Positions 19,101-25,527 of a DNA stretch of 64,000 bases are shown here, piece by piece. A program made the translations under genes and the position numbers. This stretch comes from RYN-230 sp036497945. Its GTDB lineage: Bacteria; Actinomycetota; Actinomycetes; Streptosporangiales; Streptosporangiaceae. How positions within the stretch are numbered: the stretch's first letter is position 1; every line of letters begins with the position of its first letter. The notes below the pieces were generated by a model. That model searched no databases. It worked only from the letters and a program-made list of their open reading frames with translations, and was not told the DNA's origin. The DNA lies in the NCBI GenBank assembly GCA_036497945.1, contig DASXIN010000042.1:6608-70607 (forward strand), given 5' to 3'.

Positions 19101-20990
19101 ACCGTGCGCATCGACGCCGTCGAGGGCAACACCGCCGCGAACAACAACGATGCTCAGCCGGTCTGGACGGTCACGGTGATCTCGCCGACCCGGTTTTCCC
19201 TGGACGGGTCCGATGGCACCCTCTCGCCGCCGTATGTCGCGCACACCGGCCGGCTGCGCGGGCCCGCGGTGAACGGGCCGGTGCCCGTCTTCGGCACCAC
19301 GAACGCGAACCCGGCCCCGATCGTGGTCACGGCCCAGGGCCACGGGTTCGTCGCCGGCGGCCTGGTCACCATCACCGGGGTCACCGGGAACACCGCCGCC
19401 AACGTGGCGGGACAGGCCATCACCGTGCTGGACGCCAACAGCTTCGCCCTCAACGGCGTGGCCGGGAACGGGGCACCGCACGGCATGCCGCGCGCCCGCG
19501 GCGGATCGATCGGTCGGGGCCTGCCGGCCAACGCCTTCATCGCCCGGGTGGCCCTGGTTCCCAATCCCGCTGCGGCGTCGACGAAGATCTTCGTGTCCAT
19601 GGACCACGCGCTGTTCCGGAGCACGAACGGCGGCATCACCTTCGTGCAGATGAGCAACTTCACCGACTTCATCAGCGCGCTGCACGCCCCCGCCGACCAC
19701 CGGCTCTGGGTAGGCGTGTCGGGCTTGCTGAACACCAACCGGGTCTACCGGGTGCGCTTCTCAGCCACCGACGGGGCCTCGTACGACCCCGGCGTCACCG
19801 CCGATGTGGGCGCACGCAGCTTCATCTCGCAGATCATCGAGGATCCCCGGGACGCCACCGGGCAGCGGGTCGCGGTGGTCTGCGCCGGGTACAGCCGTAC
19901 CGTAACCAGCCGCCGGTCCCGGCACGTGTTTCTCACCACCACGCAGGGGCGCGCGGTCGGCGGGGTGGTGCCCTGGCACGAACTAGGCGGGGTGTTCGAC
20001 GCCGCCTCCGGAAACCTGCCCGACGTTCCGGTCACCGGCGCGGCGTGGATCCCACCACCGCCGCCCGCGGGCGCTGCCGATCCCTCGGACCTGCTGATCG
20101 CCACCGACAGTGGCGTGCTCCGGCTGGATCCGGCCGGACCGCGCTGGGCCCGGGTCGGGCCGAACCTGCCCAAGGTGGGCGTGCAGGCGATCGCGGCCGA
20201 CCCTGGCGGCGGCACCCCGGTGATCCGGGTCGGCACCTACGGCCGGTCGGCCTGGGAGTTCACCGTGCCCGCCGGGCCGAGCCTGTACGTGGAGGCCGAT
20301 CTGGGCTTCGGCGACCAGCAGGTGGGCACCACGGTCCGGCGGCGGATGGTGCTGCACAGCGTCGGCGCGGGCGACCTCCAGATCACCGGGATCGACGGGA
20401 TGACCGGCGACGTCACGGTGAAATCGGTGCCGCCCGGGACCACCGCGCCGTTCCCGCTGGCCTCCGGAACCCGGCAACCGTTCGACGTCGTGTTCACGCC
20501 GTCGGCTCCCGGCGACCGGGGCGCTTTCCTGACGATCTCGTCGGATGATCCGGACTTCCCGGCCGTCGAGGTCAAGGTGACCGGGTTCGGGGTCGCGGCC
20601 GGCGCGCCCCGCCTCAGCGTCCGGGCGTTCCTGGAGTTCGGCGTCGTCCAGACGGCGGCACCGGCCACCCTGACTCTGGAACTGCGCAACATCGGCGACG
20701 GCCCGCTCCAGATCGACACCCTCGCGCCGGATCCGCACGGCAGCCCCACGTTCACACTGCCCGCCCCGCCCGCGTTGCCGCTGCCCATCCCGCCCGGCGG
20801 GTCCACCACGGTGCCCGTCCAGTTCGCGCCGGTCGCGAACGGCGTCGTGCGCAGCGCCCTGACGATCACTGGGAGCGGGCAGGGTCAGGTCGTCACCCTC
20901 ACCGGCCAGGGGACGACGACAGCGGCCGGGCTGGTGGCGGAGCTGTTCGAGCAGTTCGGCATCGGCCAGCCCGTGGATGCCATCGTCTGA
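16134..20990 (+). CDS. Asp-box beta-propeller with FCCH-like repeats and two C-terminal ASH/HYDIN-type domains
   Basis: The start is ATG at 16134, overlapping the gene 4 stop; the frame is open further upstream but lies over gene 4. The 1618-residue product has BNR/Asp-box motifs at residues ~107 (STDGGTSWRP), ~163 (SVDGGRSWAR), ~289 (SKDAGRNFGA), ~863 (STNGGQTWFQ) and ~1162 (STNGGITFVQ), as in sortilin/VPS10-type propellers. Seven ~60-70 residue repeats of the type GHGF-TGD-V-I-GV-GNTAAN-FSLNG-GNG interrupt it (about 180-250, 325-560 in three copies, 885-945, 960-1040, 1050-1120). These resemble segments annotated as FCCH-like. Residues ~1380-1490 and ~1492-1600 are two choice-of-anchor-D/ASH-like Ig folds. 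No secretion signal is visible at the N-terminus, which is acidic and Asn-rich. Glycan or protein binding is plausible; enzymatic activity is not shown. Confidence 0.85.
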   Translation: MSDPDQYPNNANEGESEGVPEALLDREGDRDGGNDNRRWRYAVRELDVMDYTGAGIWRQIGPAPLQVSRHQVFQGPGPVSGEVVDIALDPRGNTRTIYAAAGNGGLWKSTDGGTSWRPMTDQLPATAIGAVAIDPVNPDIVYIGTGNLFNGAAGMPKSAGLFKSVDGGRSWARLTTPAGRPPQPITVAANAAGGVRITVAAHGYASLDRVTAVGLPGVTGAAGEGIVRRIDDNTLQIGGVNMTGAYGGAGATLFDARQPPFLSDRGVVRMICPSGDTLLVGSEAGLYYSKDAGRNFGANFPDYNDGKPIRTGLISALEVDQGWTRTLPVADATPTDPIVVTLPGHGFVTGDFVMLGGVTSNQAANGGWVADVVDADDISLRGSSGNGTGAVTGFAIGPAHPDTQPVTGATNPAAPAPIVITCAAHSFVTGDIVAVSGVAGNTGANGSWAIQVLSPDTFSLSGSRGTGVYTPGGVVDGPRHPPPRPVTAAVNAGGGVTVTIAGHGLINGDLVSVTGLPGIAAPGNSARVVVVDVDRVRLAGLAMNAAYGGAGAVVSGPADSWNTAYFAAAGRLFGVTTLNPDRGLYRLTVTSRGEVVISDNLMRHPGGPPPQHGRVAFCQGRLPRTRTLYLSVQDDTMVAGNLQGFFVGGFRSDDFGGRWTPLPAMNAIVNTDGGGQTAYDLIIAVDPQQSWRVYAAQQQLWRSLTSGSAWPVVNPVTAGGVDQLPHGRSPSTTLLHWDHHELVFAPPTWWDWSGGQAVQPTPAYHGTDGGIARSGGVDNGPMTFTQLNEGIATSLLMSLDIGRGAGHTEVTFAGMQDTGTAGHRTGDGTGVWTEGYDNDGEAVGVDSFDPDIVFGFSNGNLLRSTNGGQTWFQANESGGAVVEILSVANTNPVQVTTAGHPFRTGDVVTITGVPGGGGLANGGTTITVPAGDTKTFTLNGKNGTAVAAFSPFPVVTGDRYLAQRDIVAATLEAPIQIETATPHGCATGQTVRIDAVEGNTAANNNDAQPVWTVTVISPTRFSLDGSDGTLSPPYVAHTGRLRGPAVNGPVPVFGTTNANPAPIVVTAQGHGFVAGGLVTITGVTGNTAANVAGQAITVLDANSFALNGVAGNGAPHGMPRARGGSIGRGLPANAFIARVALVPNPAAASTKIFVSMDHALFRSTNGGITFVQMSNFTDFISALHAPADHRLWVGVSGLLNTNRVYRVRFSATDGASYDPGVTADVGARSFISQIIEDPRDATGQRVAVVCAGYSRTVTSRRSRHVFLTTTQGRAVGGVVPWHELGGVFDAASGNLPDVPVTGAAWIPPPPPAGAADPSDLLIATDSGVLRLDPAGPRWARVGPNLPKVGVQAIAADPGGGTPVIRVGTYGRSAWEFTVPAGPSLYVEADLGFGDQQVGTTVRRRMVLHSVGAGDLQITGIDGMTGDVTVKSVPPGTTAPFPLASGTRQPFDVVFTPSAPGDRGAFLTISSDDPDFPAVEVKVTGFGVAAGAPRLSVRAFLEFGVVQTAAPATLTLELRNIGDGPLQIDTLAPDPHGSPTFTLPAPPALPLPIPPGGSTTVPVQFAPVANGVVRSALTITGSGQGQVVTLTGQGTTTAAGLVAELFEQFGIGQPVDAIV

Positions 20991-21034
20991 CCGGACACCT
21001 GCGGGCCGGGCACGGAGCAGGAAGGGGCACAGTT

Positions 21035-21640
21035 ATGAAGCGTCAGCTTGCGCCGATGCGGGCGCGGTTCTGGGCGGAGGCTGGGCTGTCGGCGATTGCG
21101 GCGTTGCTGGCAGTCGTAACCACCGTCGTCCCGGACTGGATCGAGCTGCTGACCGGGGCGGATCCTGACCACGGCAGCGGCAGCACCGAATGGTCGATCG
21201 TGGTGCTGCTGGCCCTGGCCTCGGCCGCCCTCGCGGCGATGGCCGGCCTAGAGTGGCGTCGGCACCGGCTCGCACGCCGATTGGCTGAGGCGCCATCTCG
21301 GTCCTCCTCGCTGCTCGATGGTCTCGGCCAAGTCCACCGGGTTAAGTCCGAGCCCGCTCGGGTCAGCGACGGTTACGAGATGAACGCCAACAGCCTGGTG
21401 ACCGGCAGATCGTACCCGTCGACGGCCTACATGATCACCTGCCCACCAACTACACGAAAGCGCGCAACACGTCGGCTACGCGTTTCATACAGCAACGGCC
21501 AGGTGACCGACCTGGGCGCCTGCCAGATGGGAACAACAGTCAAGGCCAACGCGGTCAATCTGGACAGGCAGGTAACCAACCGCCGCCAAGACCCGATCTG
21601 CGCGCGGGCGTCGGCAACCTTGACCAGTGCCATTTCCTAG
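21035..21640 (+). CDS. Small membrane protein with two helices and an atypical tail
   Basis: ATG at 21035 follows GGAAGGGG by about 8 bases. Residues ~14-34 and ~48-72 are hydrophobic helices, and the first ~90 residues (ARFWAEAGLSAIAALLA, then EWSIVVLLALASAALAAMAG and EWRRHRLARR) match a short membrane protein common in actinomycetes, often labelled ABC-transporter permease, usually ~90 residues long. Here the frame continues for 110 polar residues with no recognisable domain. The stop may therefore have been lost and the frame extended into decayed DNA. It begins 44 bases after the giant-protein operon but is not obviously part of it. Function unknown. Confidence 0.55.
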   Translation: MKRQLAPMRARFWAEAGLSAIAALLAVVTTVVPDWIELLTGADPDHGSGSTEWSIVVLLALASAALAAMAGLEWRRHRLARRLAEAPSRSSSLLDGLGQVHRVKSEPARVSDGYEMNANSLVTGRSYPSTAYMITCPPTTRKRATRRLRVSYSNGQVTDLGACQMGTTVKANAVNLDRQVTNRRQDPICARASATLTSAIS

Positions 21641-21719
21641 GGACTAGCCATCCCCGGAGCGTGCGGCACGCGCTGCCATCGGCGGGTCGTAACGTGGCAA
21701 TCTCACACGGCCATGCCGC

Positions 21720-22095
21720 GCGGCGGCGCGCCGGGCAGGATCGCTGCGCAGCGTGGCAGCGACCTTGCAGATGACGGTGGTACTGCGCCAGTTATGGGTC
21801 AGATCGTGGCGGCCGAGCCGCCCGGCCAGGGTGGTCAACGCATGGGTGGCGGCGCCGCGGAAAACCGCAGCTGGTCTGATCAGGGTCGGCGACGACGACT
21901 AGCGGCAGGCCGACGTCGTAGATCTTGTTGAGGATATACAGGTCGGCGGTGGAGCAGTCCTGCGCCTCGTCGGCCACAGCCCGGCGCGTGAATCACCAGG
22001 ATCTGGTGACGACGGCTCACCTGCCCGGCGGCGAGGCTCGGTTCGTCGCGAAAGGCTCGCACGGCCACGAGGGTGCGCCCGGCAATACTCGAAGA
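21720..22095 (-). pseudogene. UvrD/PcrA-type helicase remnant, frameshifted
   Basis: Minus-strand pieces of an SF1 helicase appear in different frames. ADEAQDCSTADLYIL is the Walker B/motif II region, VVVADPDQ is motif III, and LTHNWRSTTVICKVAATLR is motif IV. The upstream piece AGRTLVAVRAFRDEP fits the region before motif II. At least two frame changes separate them, and neither the Walker A end nor the C-terminal half is present. This is a decayed fragment, probably from a mobile or defence-type gene. Confidence 0.6.
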
Positions 22096-22150
22096 TCCGA
22101 GCCCCCGATGAACTCGGCTAGGTTCACCTATATGAGTAAGGAGGAATCCA

Positions 22151-22600
22151 GTGGGATCCCAAATGGAATCACAACATGCGGACGCAAATGAGGAGCTTCT
22201 CCTGGAGTTGAAGTCGAAGAACACGACCAGAAGCATCAAAGACTTCTCGCCCGAAGGCATCAAGCTCGAGTCCAATCTCGAGGGAGAGGCCAAAGGCGTG
22301 TACAACGCCACGTTCTACGCGACGATCACCATGCTGGTAAAGCCAGATCGAACCATTGACTACGAAGTACGACAGATCCACACGACCAGTGACGGCGACA
22401 CTGTCCTCGTGTACTACAAGGGGAAGAGCATCGTCGAGAGCCCCACCCACAATAAGTTCGTGGGCGAAACCACGTTCCAGACCTCATCAAAGAAGCTCGC
22501 ATGGCTGAACGGAACGAAAGCTCGGCACGAAGGAGAGTACAACCCCGTCGCGGGTGAGAATGACTTTCAGGTGTACGGGAAAAGAGGCAATGCCACTTAG
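22151..22600 (+). CDS. Hypothetical protein of lower GC, 149 residues
   Basis: GTG at 22151 sits 5 bases after a perfect AAGGAGGA (22138-22145), so translation looks real. The protein has a charged helical start (EELLLELKSKN) and then a run of beta strands (VYNATFYATITMLVK, TVLVYYKGKSIVE, ETTFQTSSKKLAW). This suggests a small beta-barrel such as the calycin or DUF3224 type; the family is not certain. There is no signal peptide. Base composition and codon choice (AAG/AAA, ACG, GAA, TAC mix) are visibly less GC-rich than the surroundings, which suggests recent transfer. It sits between helicase debris and transposase debris. Confidence 0.65.
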   Translation: MGSQMESQHADANEELLLELKSKNTTRSIKDFSPEGIKLESNLEGEAKGVYNATFYATITMLVKPDRTIDYEVRQIHTTSDGDTVLVYYKGKSIVESPTHNKFVGETTFQTSSKKLAWLNGTKARHEGEYNPVAGENDFQVYGKRGNAT

Positions 22601-22656
22601 CCTAGTTTGATCTTGTGTCGACGCGTCGCGGGCGTGGTCCGGCATGATCGCTGGTC

Positions 22657-22800
22657 GTGACGCACAATGGCGTGGTGGCCGCCGGTAGCCGTCTGACGGA
22701 CTGGATCTCGCTGGGGGTGCTGGCCTCCTCGGTTCCAAGGGATCCTGTCGATGCTGCGGCCGCGGCGGCGGGCAAGGGCGCGAAACGCTCAGACGGGAAG
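22657..22800 (+). pseudogene. IS4-type transposase N-terminal remnant
   Basis: The reading VVAAGSRLTDWISLGVLASS followed by VPRDPVDAAAAAAGKGAKRS and DGKLPP matches the N-terminal domain of IS4-family transposases (Nterm_IS4). It breaks off abruptly near 22800 after ~48 residues; the DDE catalytic domain is absent. It abuts a DUF3883 fragment in another frame, so the element is a truncated scar. Confidence 0.6.
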
Positions 22801-22811
22801 CTGCCGCCGCA

Positions 22812-22940
22812 ATGGCCACTGCGTTCTACAGCCTGGAGTGGGACGTCGAGGACGTCCATGGCAGGGAAAGCTATGACCTGGTCTGCCGCCAGGGCGGCGA
22901 GATGAAGCATGTTGAGGTCAAGGGAAACCTCATGACTTAA
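22812..22940 (+). pseudogene. DUF3883 domain remnant
   Basis: A 42-codon frame from 22812 to the stop at 22940 carries LEWDVEDVHGRESYDLVCRQ and then GGEMKHVEVKGN. This is the core of DUF3883, a nuclease-like domain found at the C-terminus of helicase- and defence-type proteins. The rest of the domain and the host protein are missing. It starts directly after the IS4 remnant, as if the insertion replaced the upstream part. Confidence 0.55.
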
Positions 22941-23185
22941 GCGGCGGGATCTCCACGCAGTTGACGCTCAAGCGTCAACGCAGTCAAACATTCATGCCAG
23001 CCGCATGCCAGATTCGAACATGTGCTCGATTCATGACCCGCCAAAGTCCCAGGATGACCCCATGATCACCGTGCCATCTACGTGCCACACGAAAGCACAC
23101 CCAGGCGACGCCGGTAGACGTCACCCGCTGGCCCGACCGCAGGTCAACCACGAGTGGGTAGGTTCACGCACTGCAGCGAGGGGTC

Positions 23186-23212
23186 ACTGGTTCGAACCCA
23201 GTTGCGCCCACC
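23186..23212 (+). other. 3' end of a tRNA (T arm plus acceptor), probable attachment-site remnant
   Basis: ACTGG-TTCGAAC-CCAGT (23186-23202) is a perfect 5-bp T stem with a canonical T loop. It is followed by TGCGCCC and ACC (23203-23212), as at a tRNA 3' end. No matching D arm, anticodon arm or 5' acceptor strand GGGCGCA is found just upstream, so this is not a complete tRNA. Such 3' fragments are left where an integrative element recombined into a tRNA gene. The intact tRNA would be outside this window. Confidence 0.5.
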
Positions 23213-23224
23213 TGAAACTTGTAG

Positions 23225-23941
23225 CTACCTCATGATGAGACCGCCGTCGGCGCACAGCACCTGGCCGGTCATCGCCGCCGCCGCATCTGAGGCCAGGTAG
23301 GTGACAGCAGCTGCGGTGTCGTCGGGGGTGAGCCGGCGCTTGAGCGCCTGACGGTGCACTGTCGCGTCGAACTGCTCGTCGCTGTTCACGGTGCGGGAGG
23401 CCGGGGTGTCGGTTAGGCCCGGTGCCACCGCGGACACGCCTACGCCGTCGGCGCCAAGGGTGACGGCCAGGGTGCGCATGACCCCGAGCAGCGCGCCTTT
23501 GCTGGCGATGTAGGCCAGGAGTGCCGGGACGGGCGGGGCCCAGAAGGTGTCGGAGAGGATGAACACGATGCGGCCGAATCGCCGTTCCGTCATGCCGGGG
23601 GCAAACGCCTGGATGAGCCACAACGCCGATTCGACATTAACGGATTGGACATGGCGCCAGGTCGCAGCGTCGACGCCGGCGATAGTCATCTGGTCGAACG
23701 CTGCGGCGCAGTGGACGAACACGTCGCAGCGCCCGTAGCGCTCGAGCACCGCGGCTGCGGCGGCCCGGGTCGACGCCTCGGACGACAGGTCGACGTCGAT
23801 GTCGACGTCGGCGTCACGGTCGAGGACGACGGTACGGTGGCCGGTGTCTTGCAATGCTCTGGTGATCGCGGTTCCGATCGCGCCCGCGCCGCCGGTGACG
23901 ACCGCGATCCGTCCATGCCCGGGATCCAGTGCGGTGGTCAT
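23225..23941 (-). CDS. SDR family oxidoreductase
   Basis: This 238-residue short-chain dehydrogenase has the cofactor motif TGGAGAIG near residue 16, CAAAF in place of NNAG, a catalytic Ser in FILSDTF and the YIASK pair. The C-terminal ADGG signature is present. The acidic residue after strand 2 (VVLDRDAD) favours NAD(H). It reduces or oxidises an unknown alcohol/ketone in the cytosol. The ATG at 23941 lies 3 bases after the stop of a 44-residue peptide gene, so the two are co-translated. It belongs with a SnoaL-like protein and a second SDR, divergent from a MarR regulator. Tailoring of a small metabolite or breakdown of an aromatic compound is possible; nothing fixes the substrate. Confidence 0.85.
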   Translation of the reverse strand: MTTALDPGHGRIAVVTGGAGAIGTAITRALQDTGHRTVVLDRDADVDIDVDLSSEASTRAAAAAVLERYGRCDVFVHCAAAFDQMTIAGVDAATWRHVQSVNVESALWLIQAFAPGMTERRFGRIVFILSDTFWAPPVPALLAYIASKGALLGVMRTLAVTLGADGVGVSAVAPGLTDTPASRTVNSDEQFDATVHRQALKRRLTPDDTAAAVTYLASDAAAAMTGQVLCADGGLIMR

Positions 23942-23944
23942 GGC

Positions 23945-24079
23945 TCAGGGGCCAACGTAGACGCGGTAGCCGAGGTCCAGGCGGATCGACTCCAGGATCG
24001 AAAAGGCGGTGGGGAATGTGAACACGTCCACGGCTCCCAGCACGCCGGTGTCTTTCTGGATGACGGGCGCGGCGCTCAT
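23945..24079 (-). CDS. 44-residue peptide gene with a strong ribosome binding site
   Basis: ATG at 24079 is preceded by AAGGAGG at ideal spacing (the + strand shows CCTCCTT at 24086-24092). The stop at 23945 is 3 bases from the start of the SDR gene. The peptide begins MSAAPVIQKDTGVLGAVDV, continues with FTFPTAFSILESI and ends LDLGYRVYVGP. It has no Cys, no signal peptide and an amphipathic hydrophobic centre. I recognise no family. Spacing and RBS argue for a translated product. It may be a ribosomal peptide precursor, a small enzyme subunit, or a leader that couples translation of the SDR. Confidence 0.6.
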   Translation of the reverse strand: MSAAPVIQKDTGVLGAVDVFTFPTAFSILESIRLDLGYRVYVGP

Positions 24080-24130
24080 GGTTGTCCTCCTTGAACGTTG
24101 AGGTTCGTTTGCTCAGTTGCTAATGCCGCG

Positions 24131-24223
24131 TCAGGCTACGTTCGCCCGTTTGACGATGCGGCGTAGGCGGGGGTTGGCGGTGTGGCGGTTGCGCCAGGCG
24201 ATGTGGCCTCGGCGCTGCCACAT
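24131..24223 (-). pseudogene. Possible transposase C-terminal scrap
   Basis: A 30-codon minus-strand frame reads HIAWRNRHTANPRLRRIVKR and ends ANVA followed by a stop. This resembles the very C-terminus of an IS630-type or similar transposase. It begins just after the stop of the SnoaL-like gene. No upstream transposase domain, inverted repeats or target duplication is visible, so the call is weak. Confidence 0.3.
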
Positions 24224-24227
24224 CTTT

Positions 24228-24647
24228 CTAGAAGAAGGACACGTCTCCCAAGGCCTGTGCCAGCGCGAGCGGGTTCCAGTATTCGCGGTAGTTGACGATG
24301 CTGCCATCTCGGACGGTCACGAAGGTGGCGTACGACATGTTGTAGGCGTTGCCGTTGGGGATGACATGGCCCTTGACGCTCCACTCGCCGATGGCGGTGT
24401 CCGGGCGGTCGGTCGGGTAGATCTCCAGCGAGTCGATCTCGTGCACGTCGATGATCTTGGGATAGTTGCGCAGGTATTCGAAGATTGCGACGCGGCCGTC
24501 CAGCCTGGACGGCGTCCCCGCTGGGGCGAATGGGAACTCGACCAGGACGTCCTCGGCGCAGAGATCCGCCCAGGCTCTCATGTCCTTAGCGAGGTACGCG
24601 TCCAGGCTGCGCCTGAACAGTTCGGCGGGCTTTTGACTGTCACTCAT
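24228..24647 (-). CDS. SnoaL-like / NTF2-fold protein
   Basis: The product is about 139 residues with the cone-shaped NTF2 pattern: helix FRRSLDAYLAKDMRAWADL, then AEDVLVEFPFAP, GRVAIFEYLR and a C-terminal strand IVNYREYWNPLA. This matches SnoaL-like and ketosteroid-isomerase-like proteins (PhzA/B type). I prefer the ATG at 24647 (MSDSQKP) because GGAG lies 6 bases upstream; a start at 24659 is possible. It sits between two SDR genes in a minus-strand group. Family members act as isomerases, cyclases, hydratases or ligand binders; the substrate here is unknown. Confidence 0.8.
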   Translation of the reverse strand: MSDSQKPAELFRRSLDAYLAKDMRAWADLCAEDVLVEFPFAPAGTPSRLDGRVAIFEYLRNYPKIIDVHEIDSLEIYPTDRPDTAIGEWSVKGHVIPNGNAYNMSYATFVTVRDGSIVNYREYWNPLALAQALGDVSFF

Positions 24648-24722
24648 CACATACTCCATGATTCGTTTCGGAAGGCGCAGGGCTGCGGAATGCGGCGGCC
24701 GGTGGGGGCCTCCTGGAGCCGT

Positions 24723-25403
24723 TCAGAAGCCGTAGGCCGGCAGGACGGCTCCGCTGACGGGCGCCCCGCCGTCAGCAGCCAGGAGCACAATCAGCTCCGC
24801 GATCGCTTCGGGTGAGGTGGCATGCGCCATCACCTCCTCTGGCAGGAATGACCGGTTCACCGGAGTGTCGATCAGCTGCGGCGCGACCGCGTTGACCCGG
24901 ATTCCCTGCGGACGCAGCTCCAGATCCAGCACCCGGACCAGGTGGCTCAGGGCGGCCTTGCTCAGGCTGTACGCGGCCACACCCGCGTACGGCTCGGCGG
25001 CCCAGCGGGAGGAGACGAACGTAATAGAGCCGGAACCGCGCTCCTTCATGTACGGCGCGACTGCCTGGGTCAACCACAGCGCGGGGCCGACGTTGACGTC
25101 CATCATCTGCCGCAACTGGTCGGGCGTCGCCGACAGCGCGTCCCCGATGCCGTACATGCCGATGGTGTTCACCAGCACCTCCGGGGGGCCGGTCTCGGCG
25201 GCGATGCGGTCGACGACGGCCTTCGCGACCGCCGGATCGGTCGCGTCGCCCGGCACCTGGCGGATGCCGTCGGGCAGTTCACTTAGCCCGTCAGCGTTGC
25301 GGTCGACTCCTGCGACGGTGAACCCGGCGCCGACCAGCTTCACCGCCACCGACCGGCCGAGCGGGCCGCCCGCACCGACCACCAGCGCCACTCGATCACT
25401 CAT
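24723..25403 (-). CDS. SDR family oxidoreductase
   Basis: The protein has ~226 residues from ATG at 25403. It has a nucleotide-binding motif GAGGPLGR near residue 9, VNTIG in place of NNAG, Ser in TFVSSRW and YSLSK as the Tyr/Lys pair, then NAVAPQLIDTPVNR. VDRNADG after strand 2 suggests NAD(H). The gene leads the minus-strand group with the SnoaL-like gene, the 44-residue peptide and the second SDR. It is divergent from a MarR regulator that probably controls it. Substrate unknown. The frame extends upstream to 25481, but that part covers the promoter region. Confidence 0.85.
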   Translation of the reverse strand: MSDRVALVVGAGGPLGRSVAVKLVGAGFTVAGVDRNADGLSELPDGIRQVPGDATDPAVAKAVVDRIAAETGPPEVLVNTIGMYGIGDALSATPDQLRQMMDVNVGPALWLTQAVAPYMKERGSGSITFVSSRWAAEPYAGVAAYSLSKAALSHLVRVLDLELRPQGIRVNAVAPQLIDTPVNRSFLPEEVMAHATSPEAIAELIVLLAADGGAPVSGAVLPAYGF

Positions 25404-25468
25404 CGTCGGACTCCATTCATATCCGCGGTCCTGGTCATGGTCCGGCAGCATCGCCGCTCCATAACCTG

Positions 25469-25510
25469 CTTGCACAAACAAATATGCCTTGTTGAGTTTG
25501 CTGTGTCAAG
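25469..25510. promoter_or_regulatory. Candidate MarR operator between divergent genes
   Basis: The AT-richer 124-base gap between the SDR and MarR genes holds nested imperfect inverted repeats: CTTGCACA (25469-25476) against TGTGTCAAG (25502-25510), and CAAAC (25475-25479) against GTTTG (25496-25500). A dyad of this kind between a MarR gene and its divergent target is typical of autoregulation. Binding is inferred only. Confidence 0.4.
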
Positions 25511-25527
25511 CAACTACATTGACGGTC

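Noticed and set aside
15744..19700. Long minus-strand open frame of ~1300 codons opposite genes 4 and 5
   Set aside because: It is antisense to well-formed coding sequence with domain motifs, has Arg/Gly/Ala-rich low-complexity translation and crosses a gene boundary. In such GC-rich DNA these shadow frames are expected.
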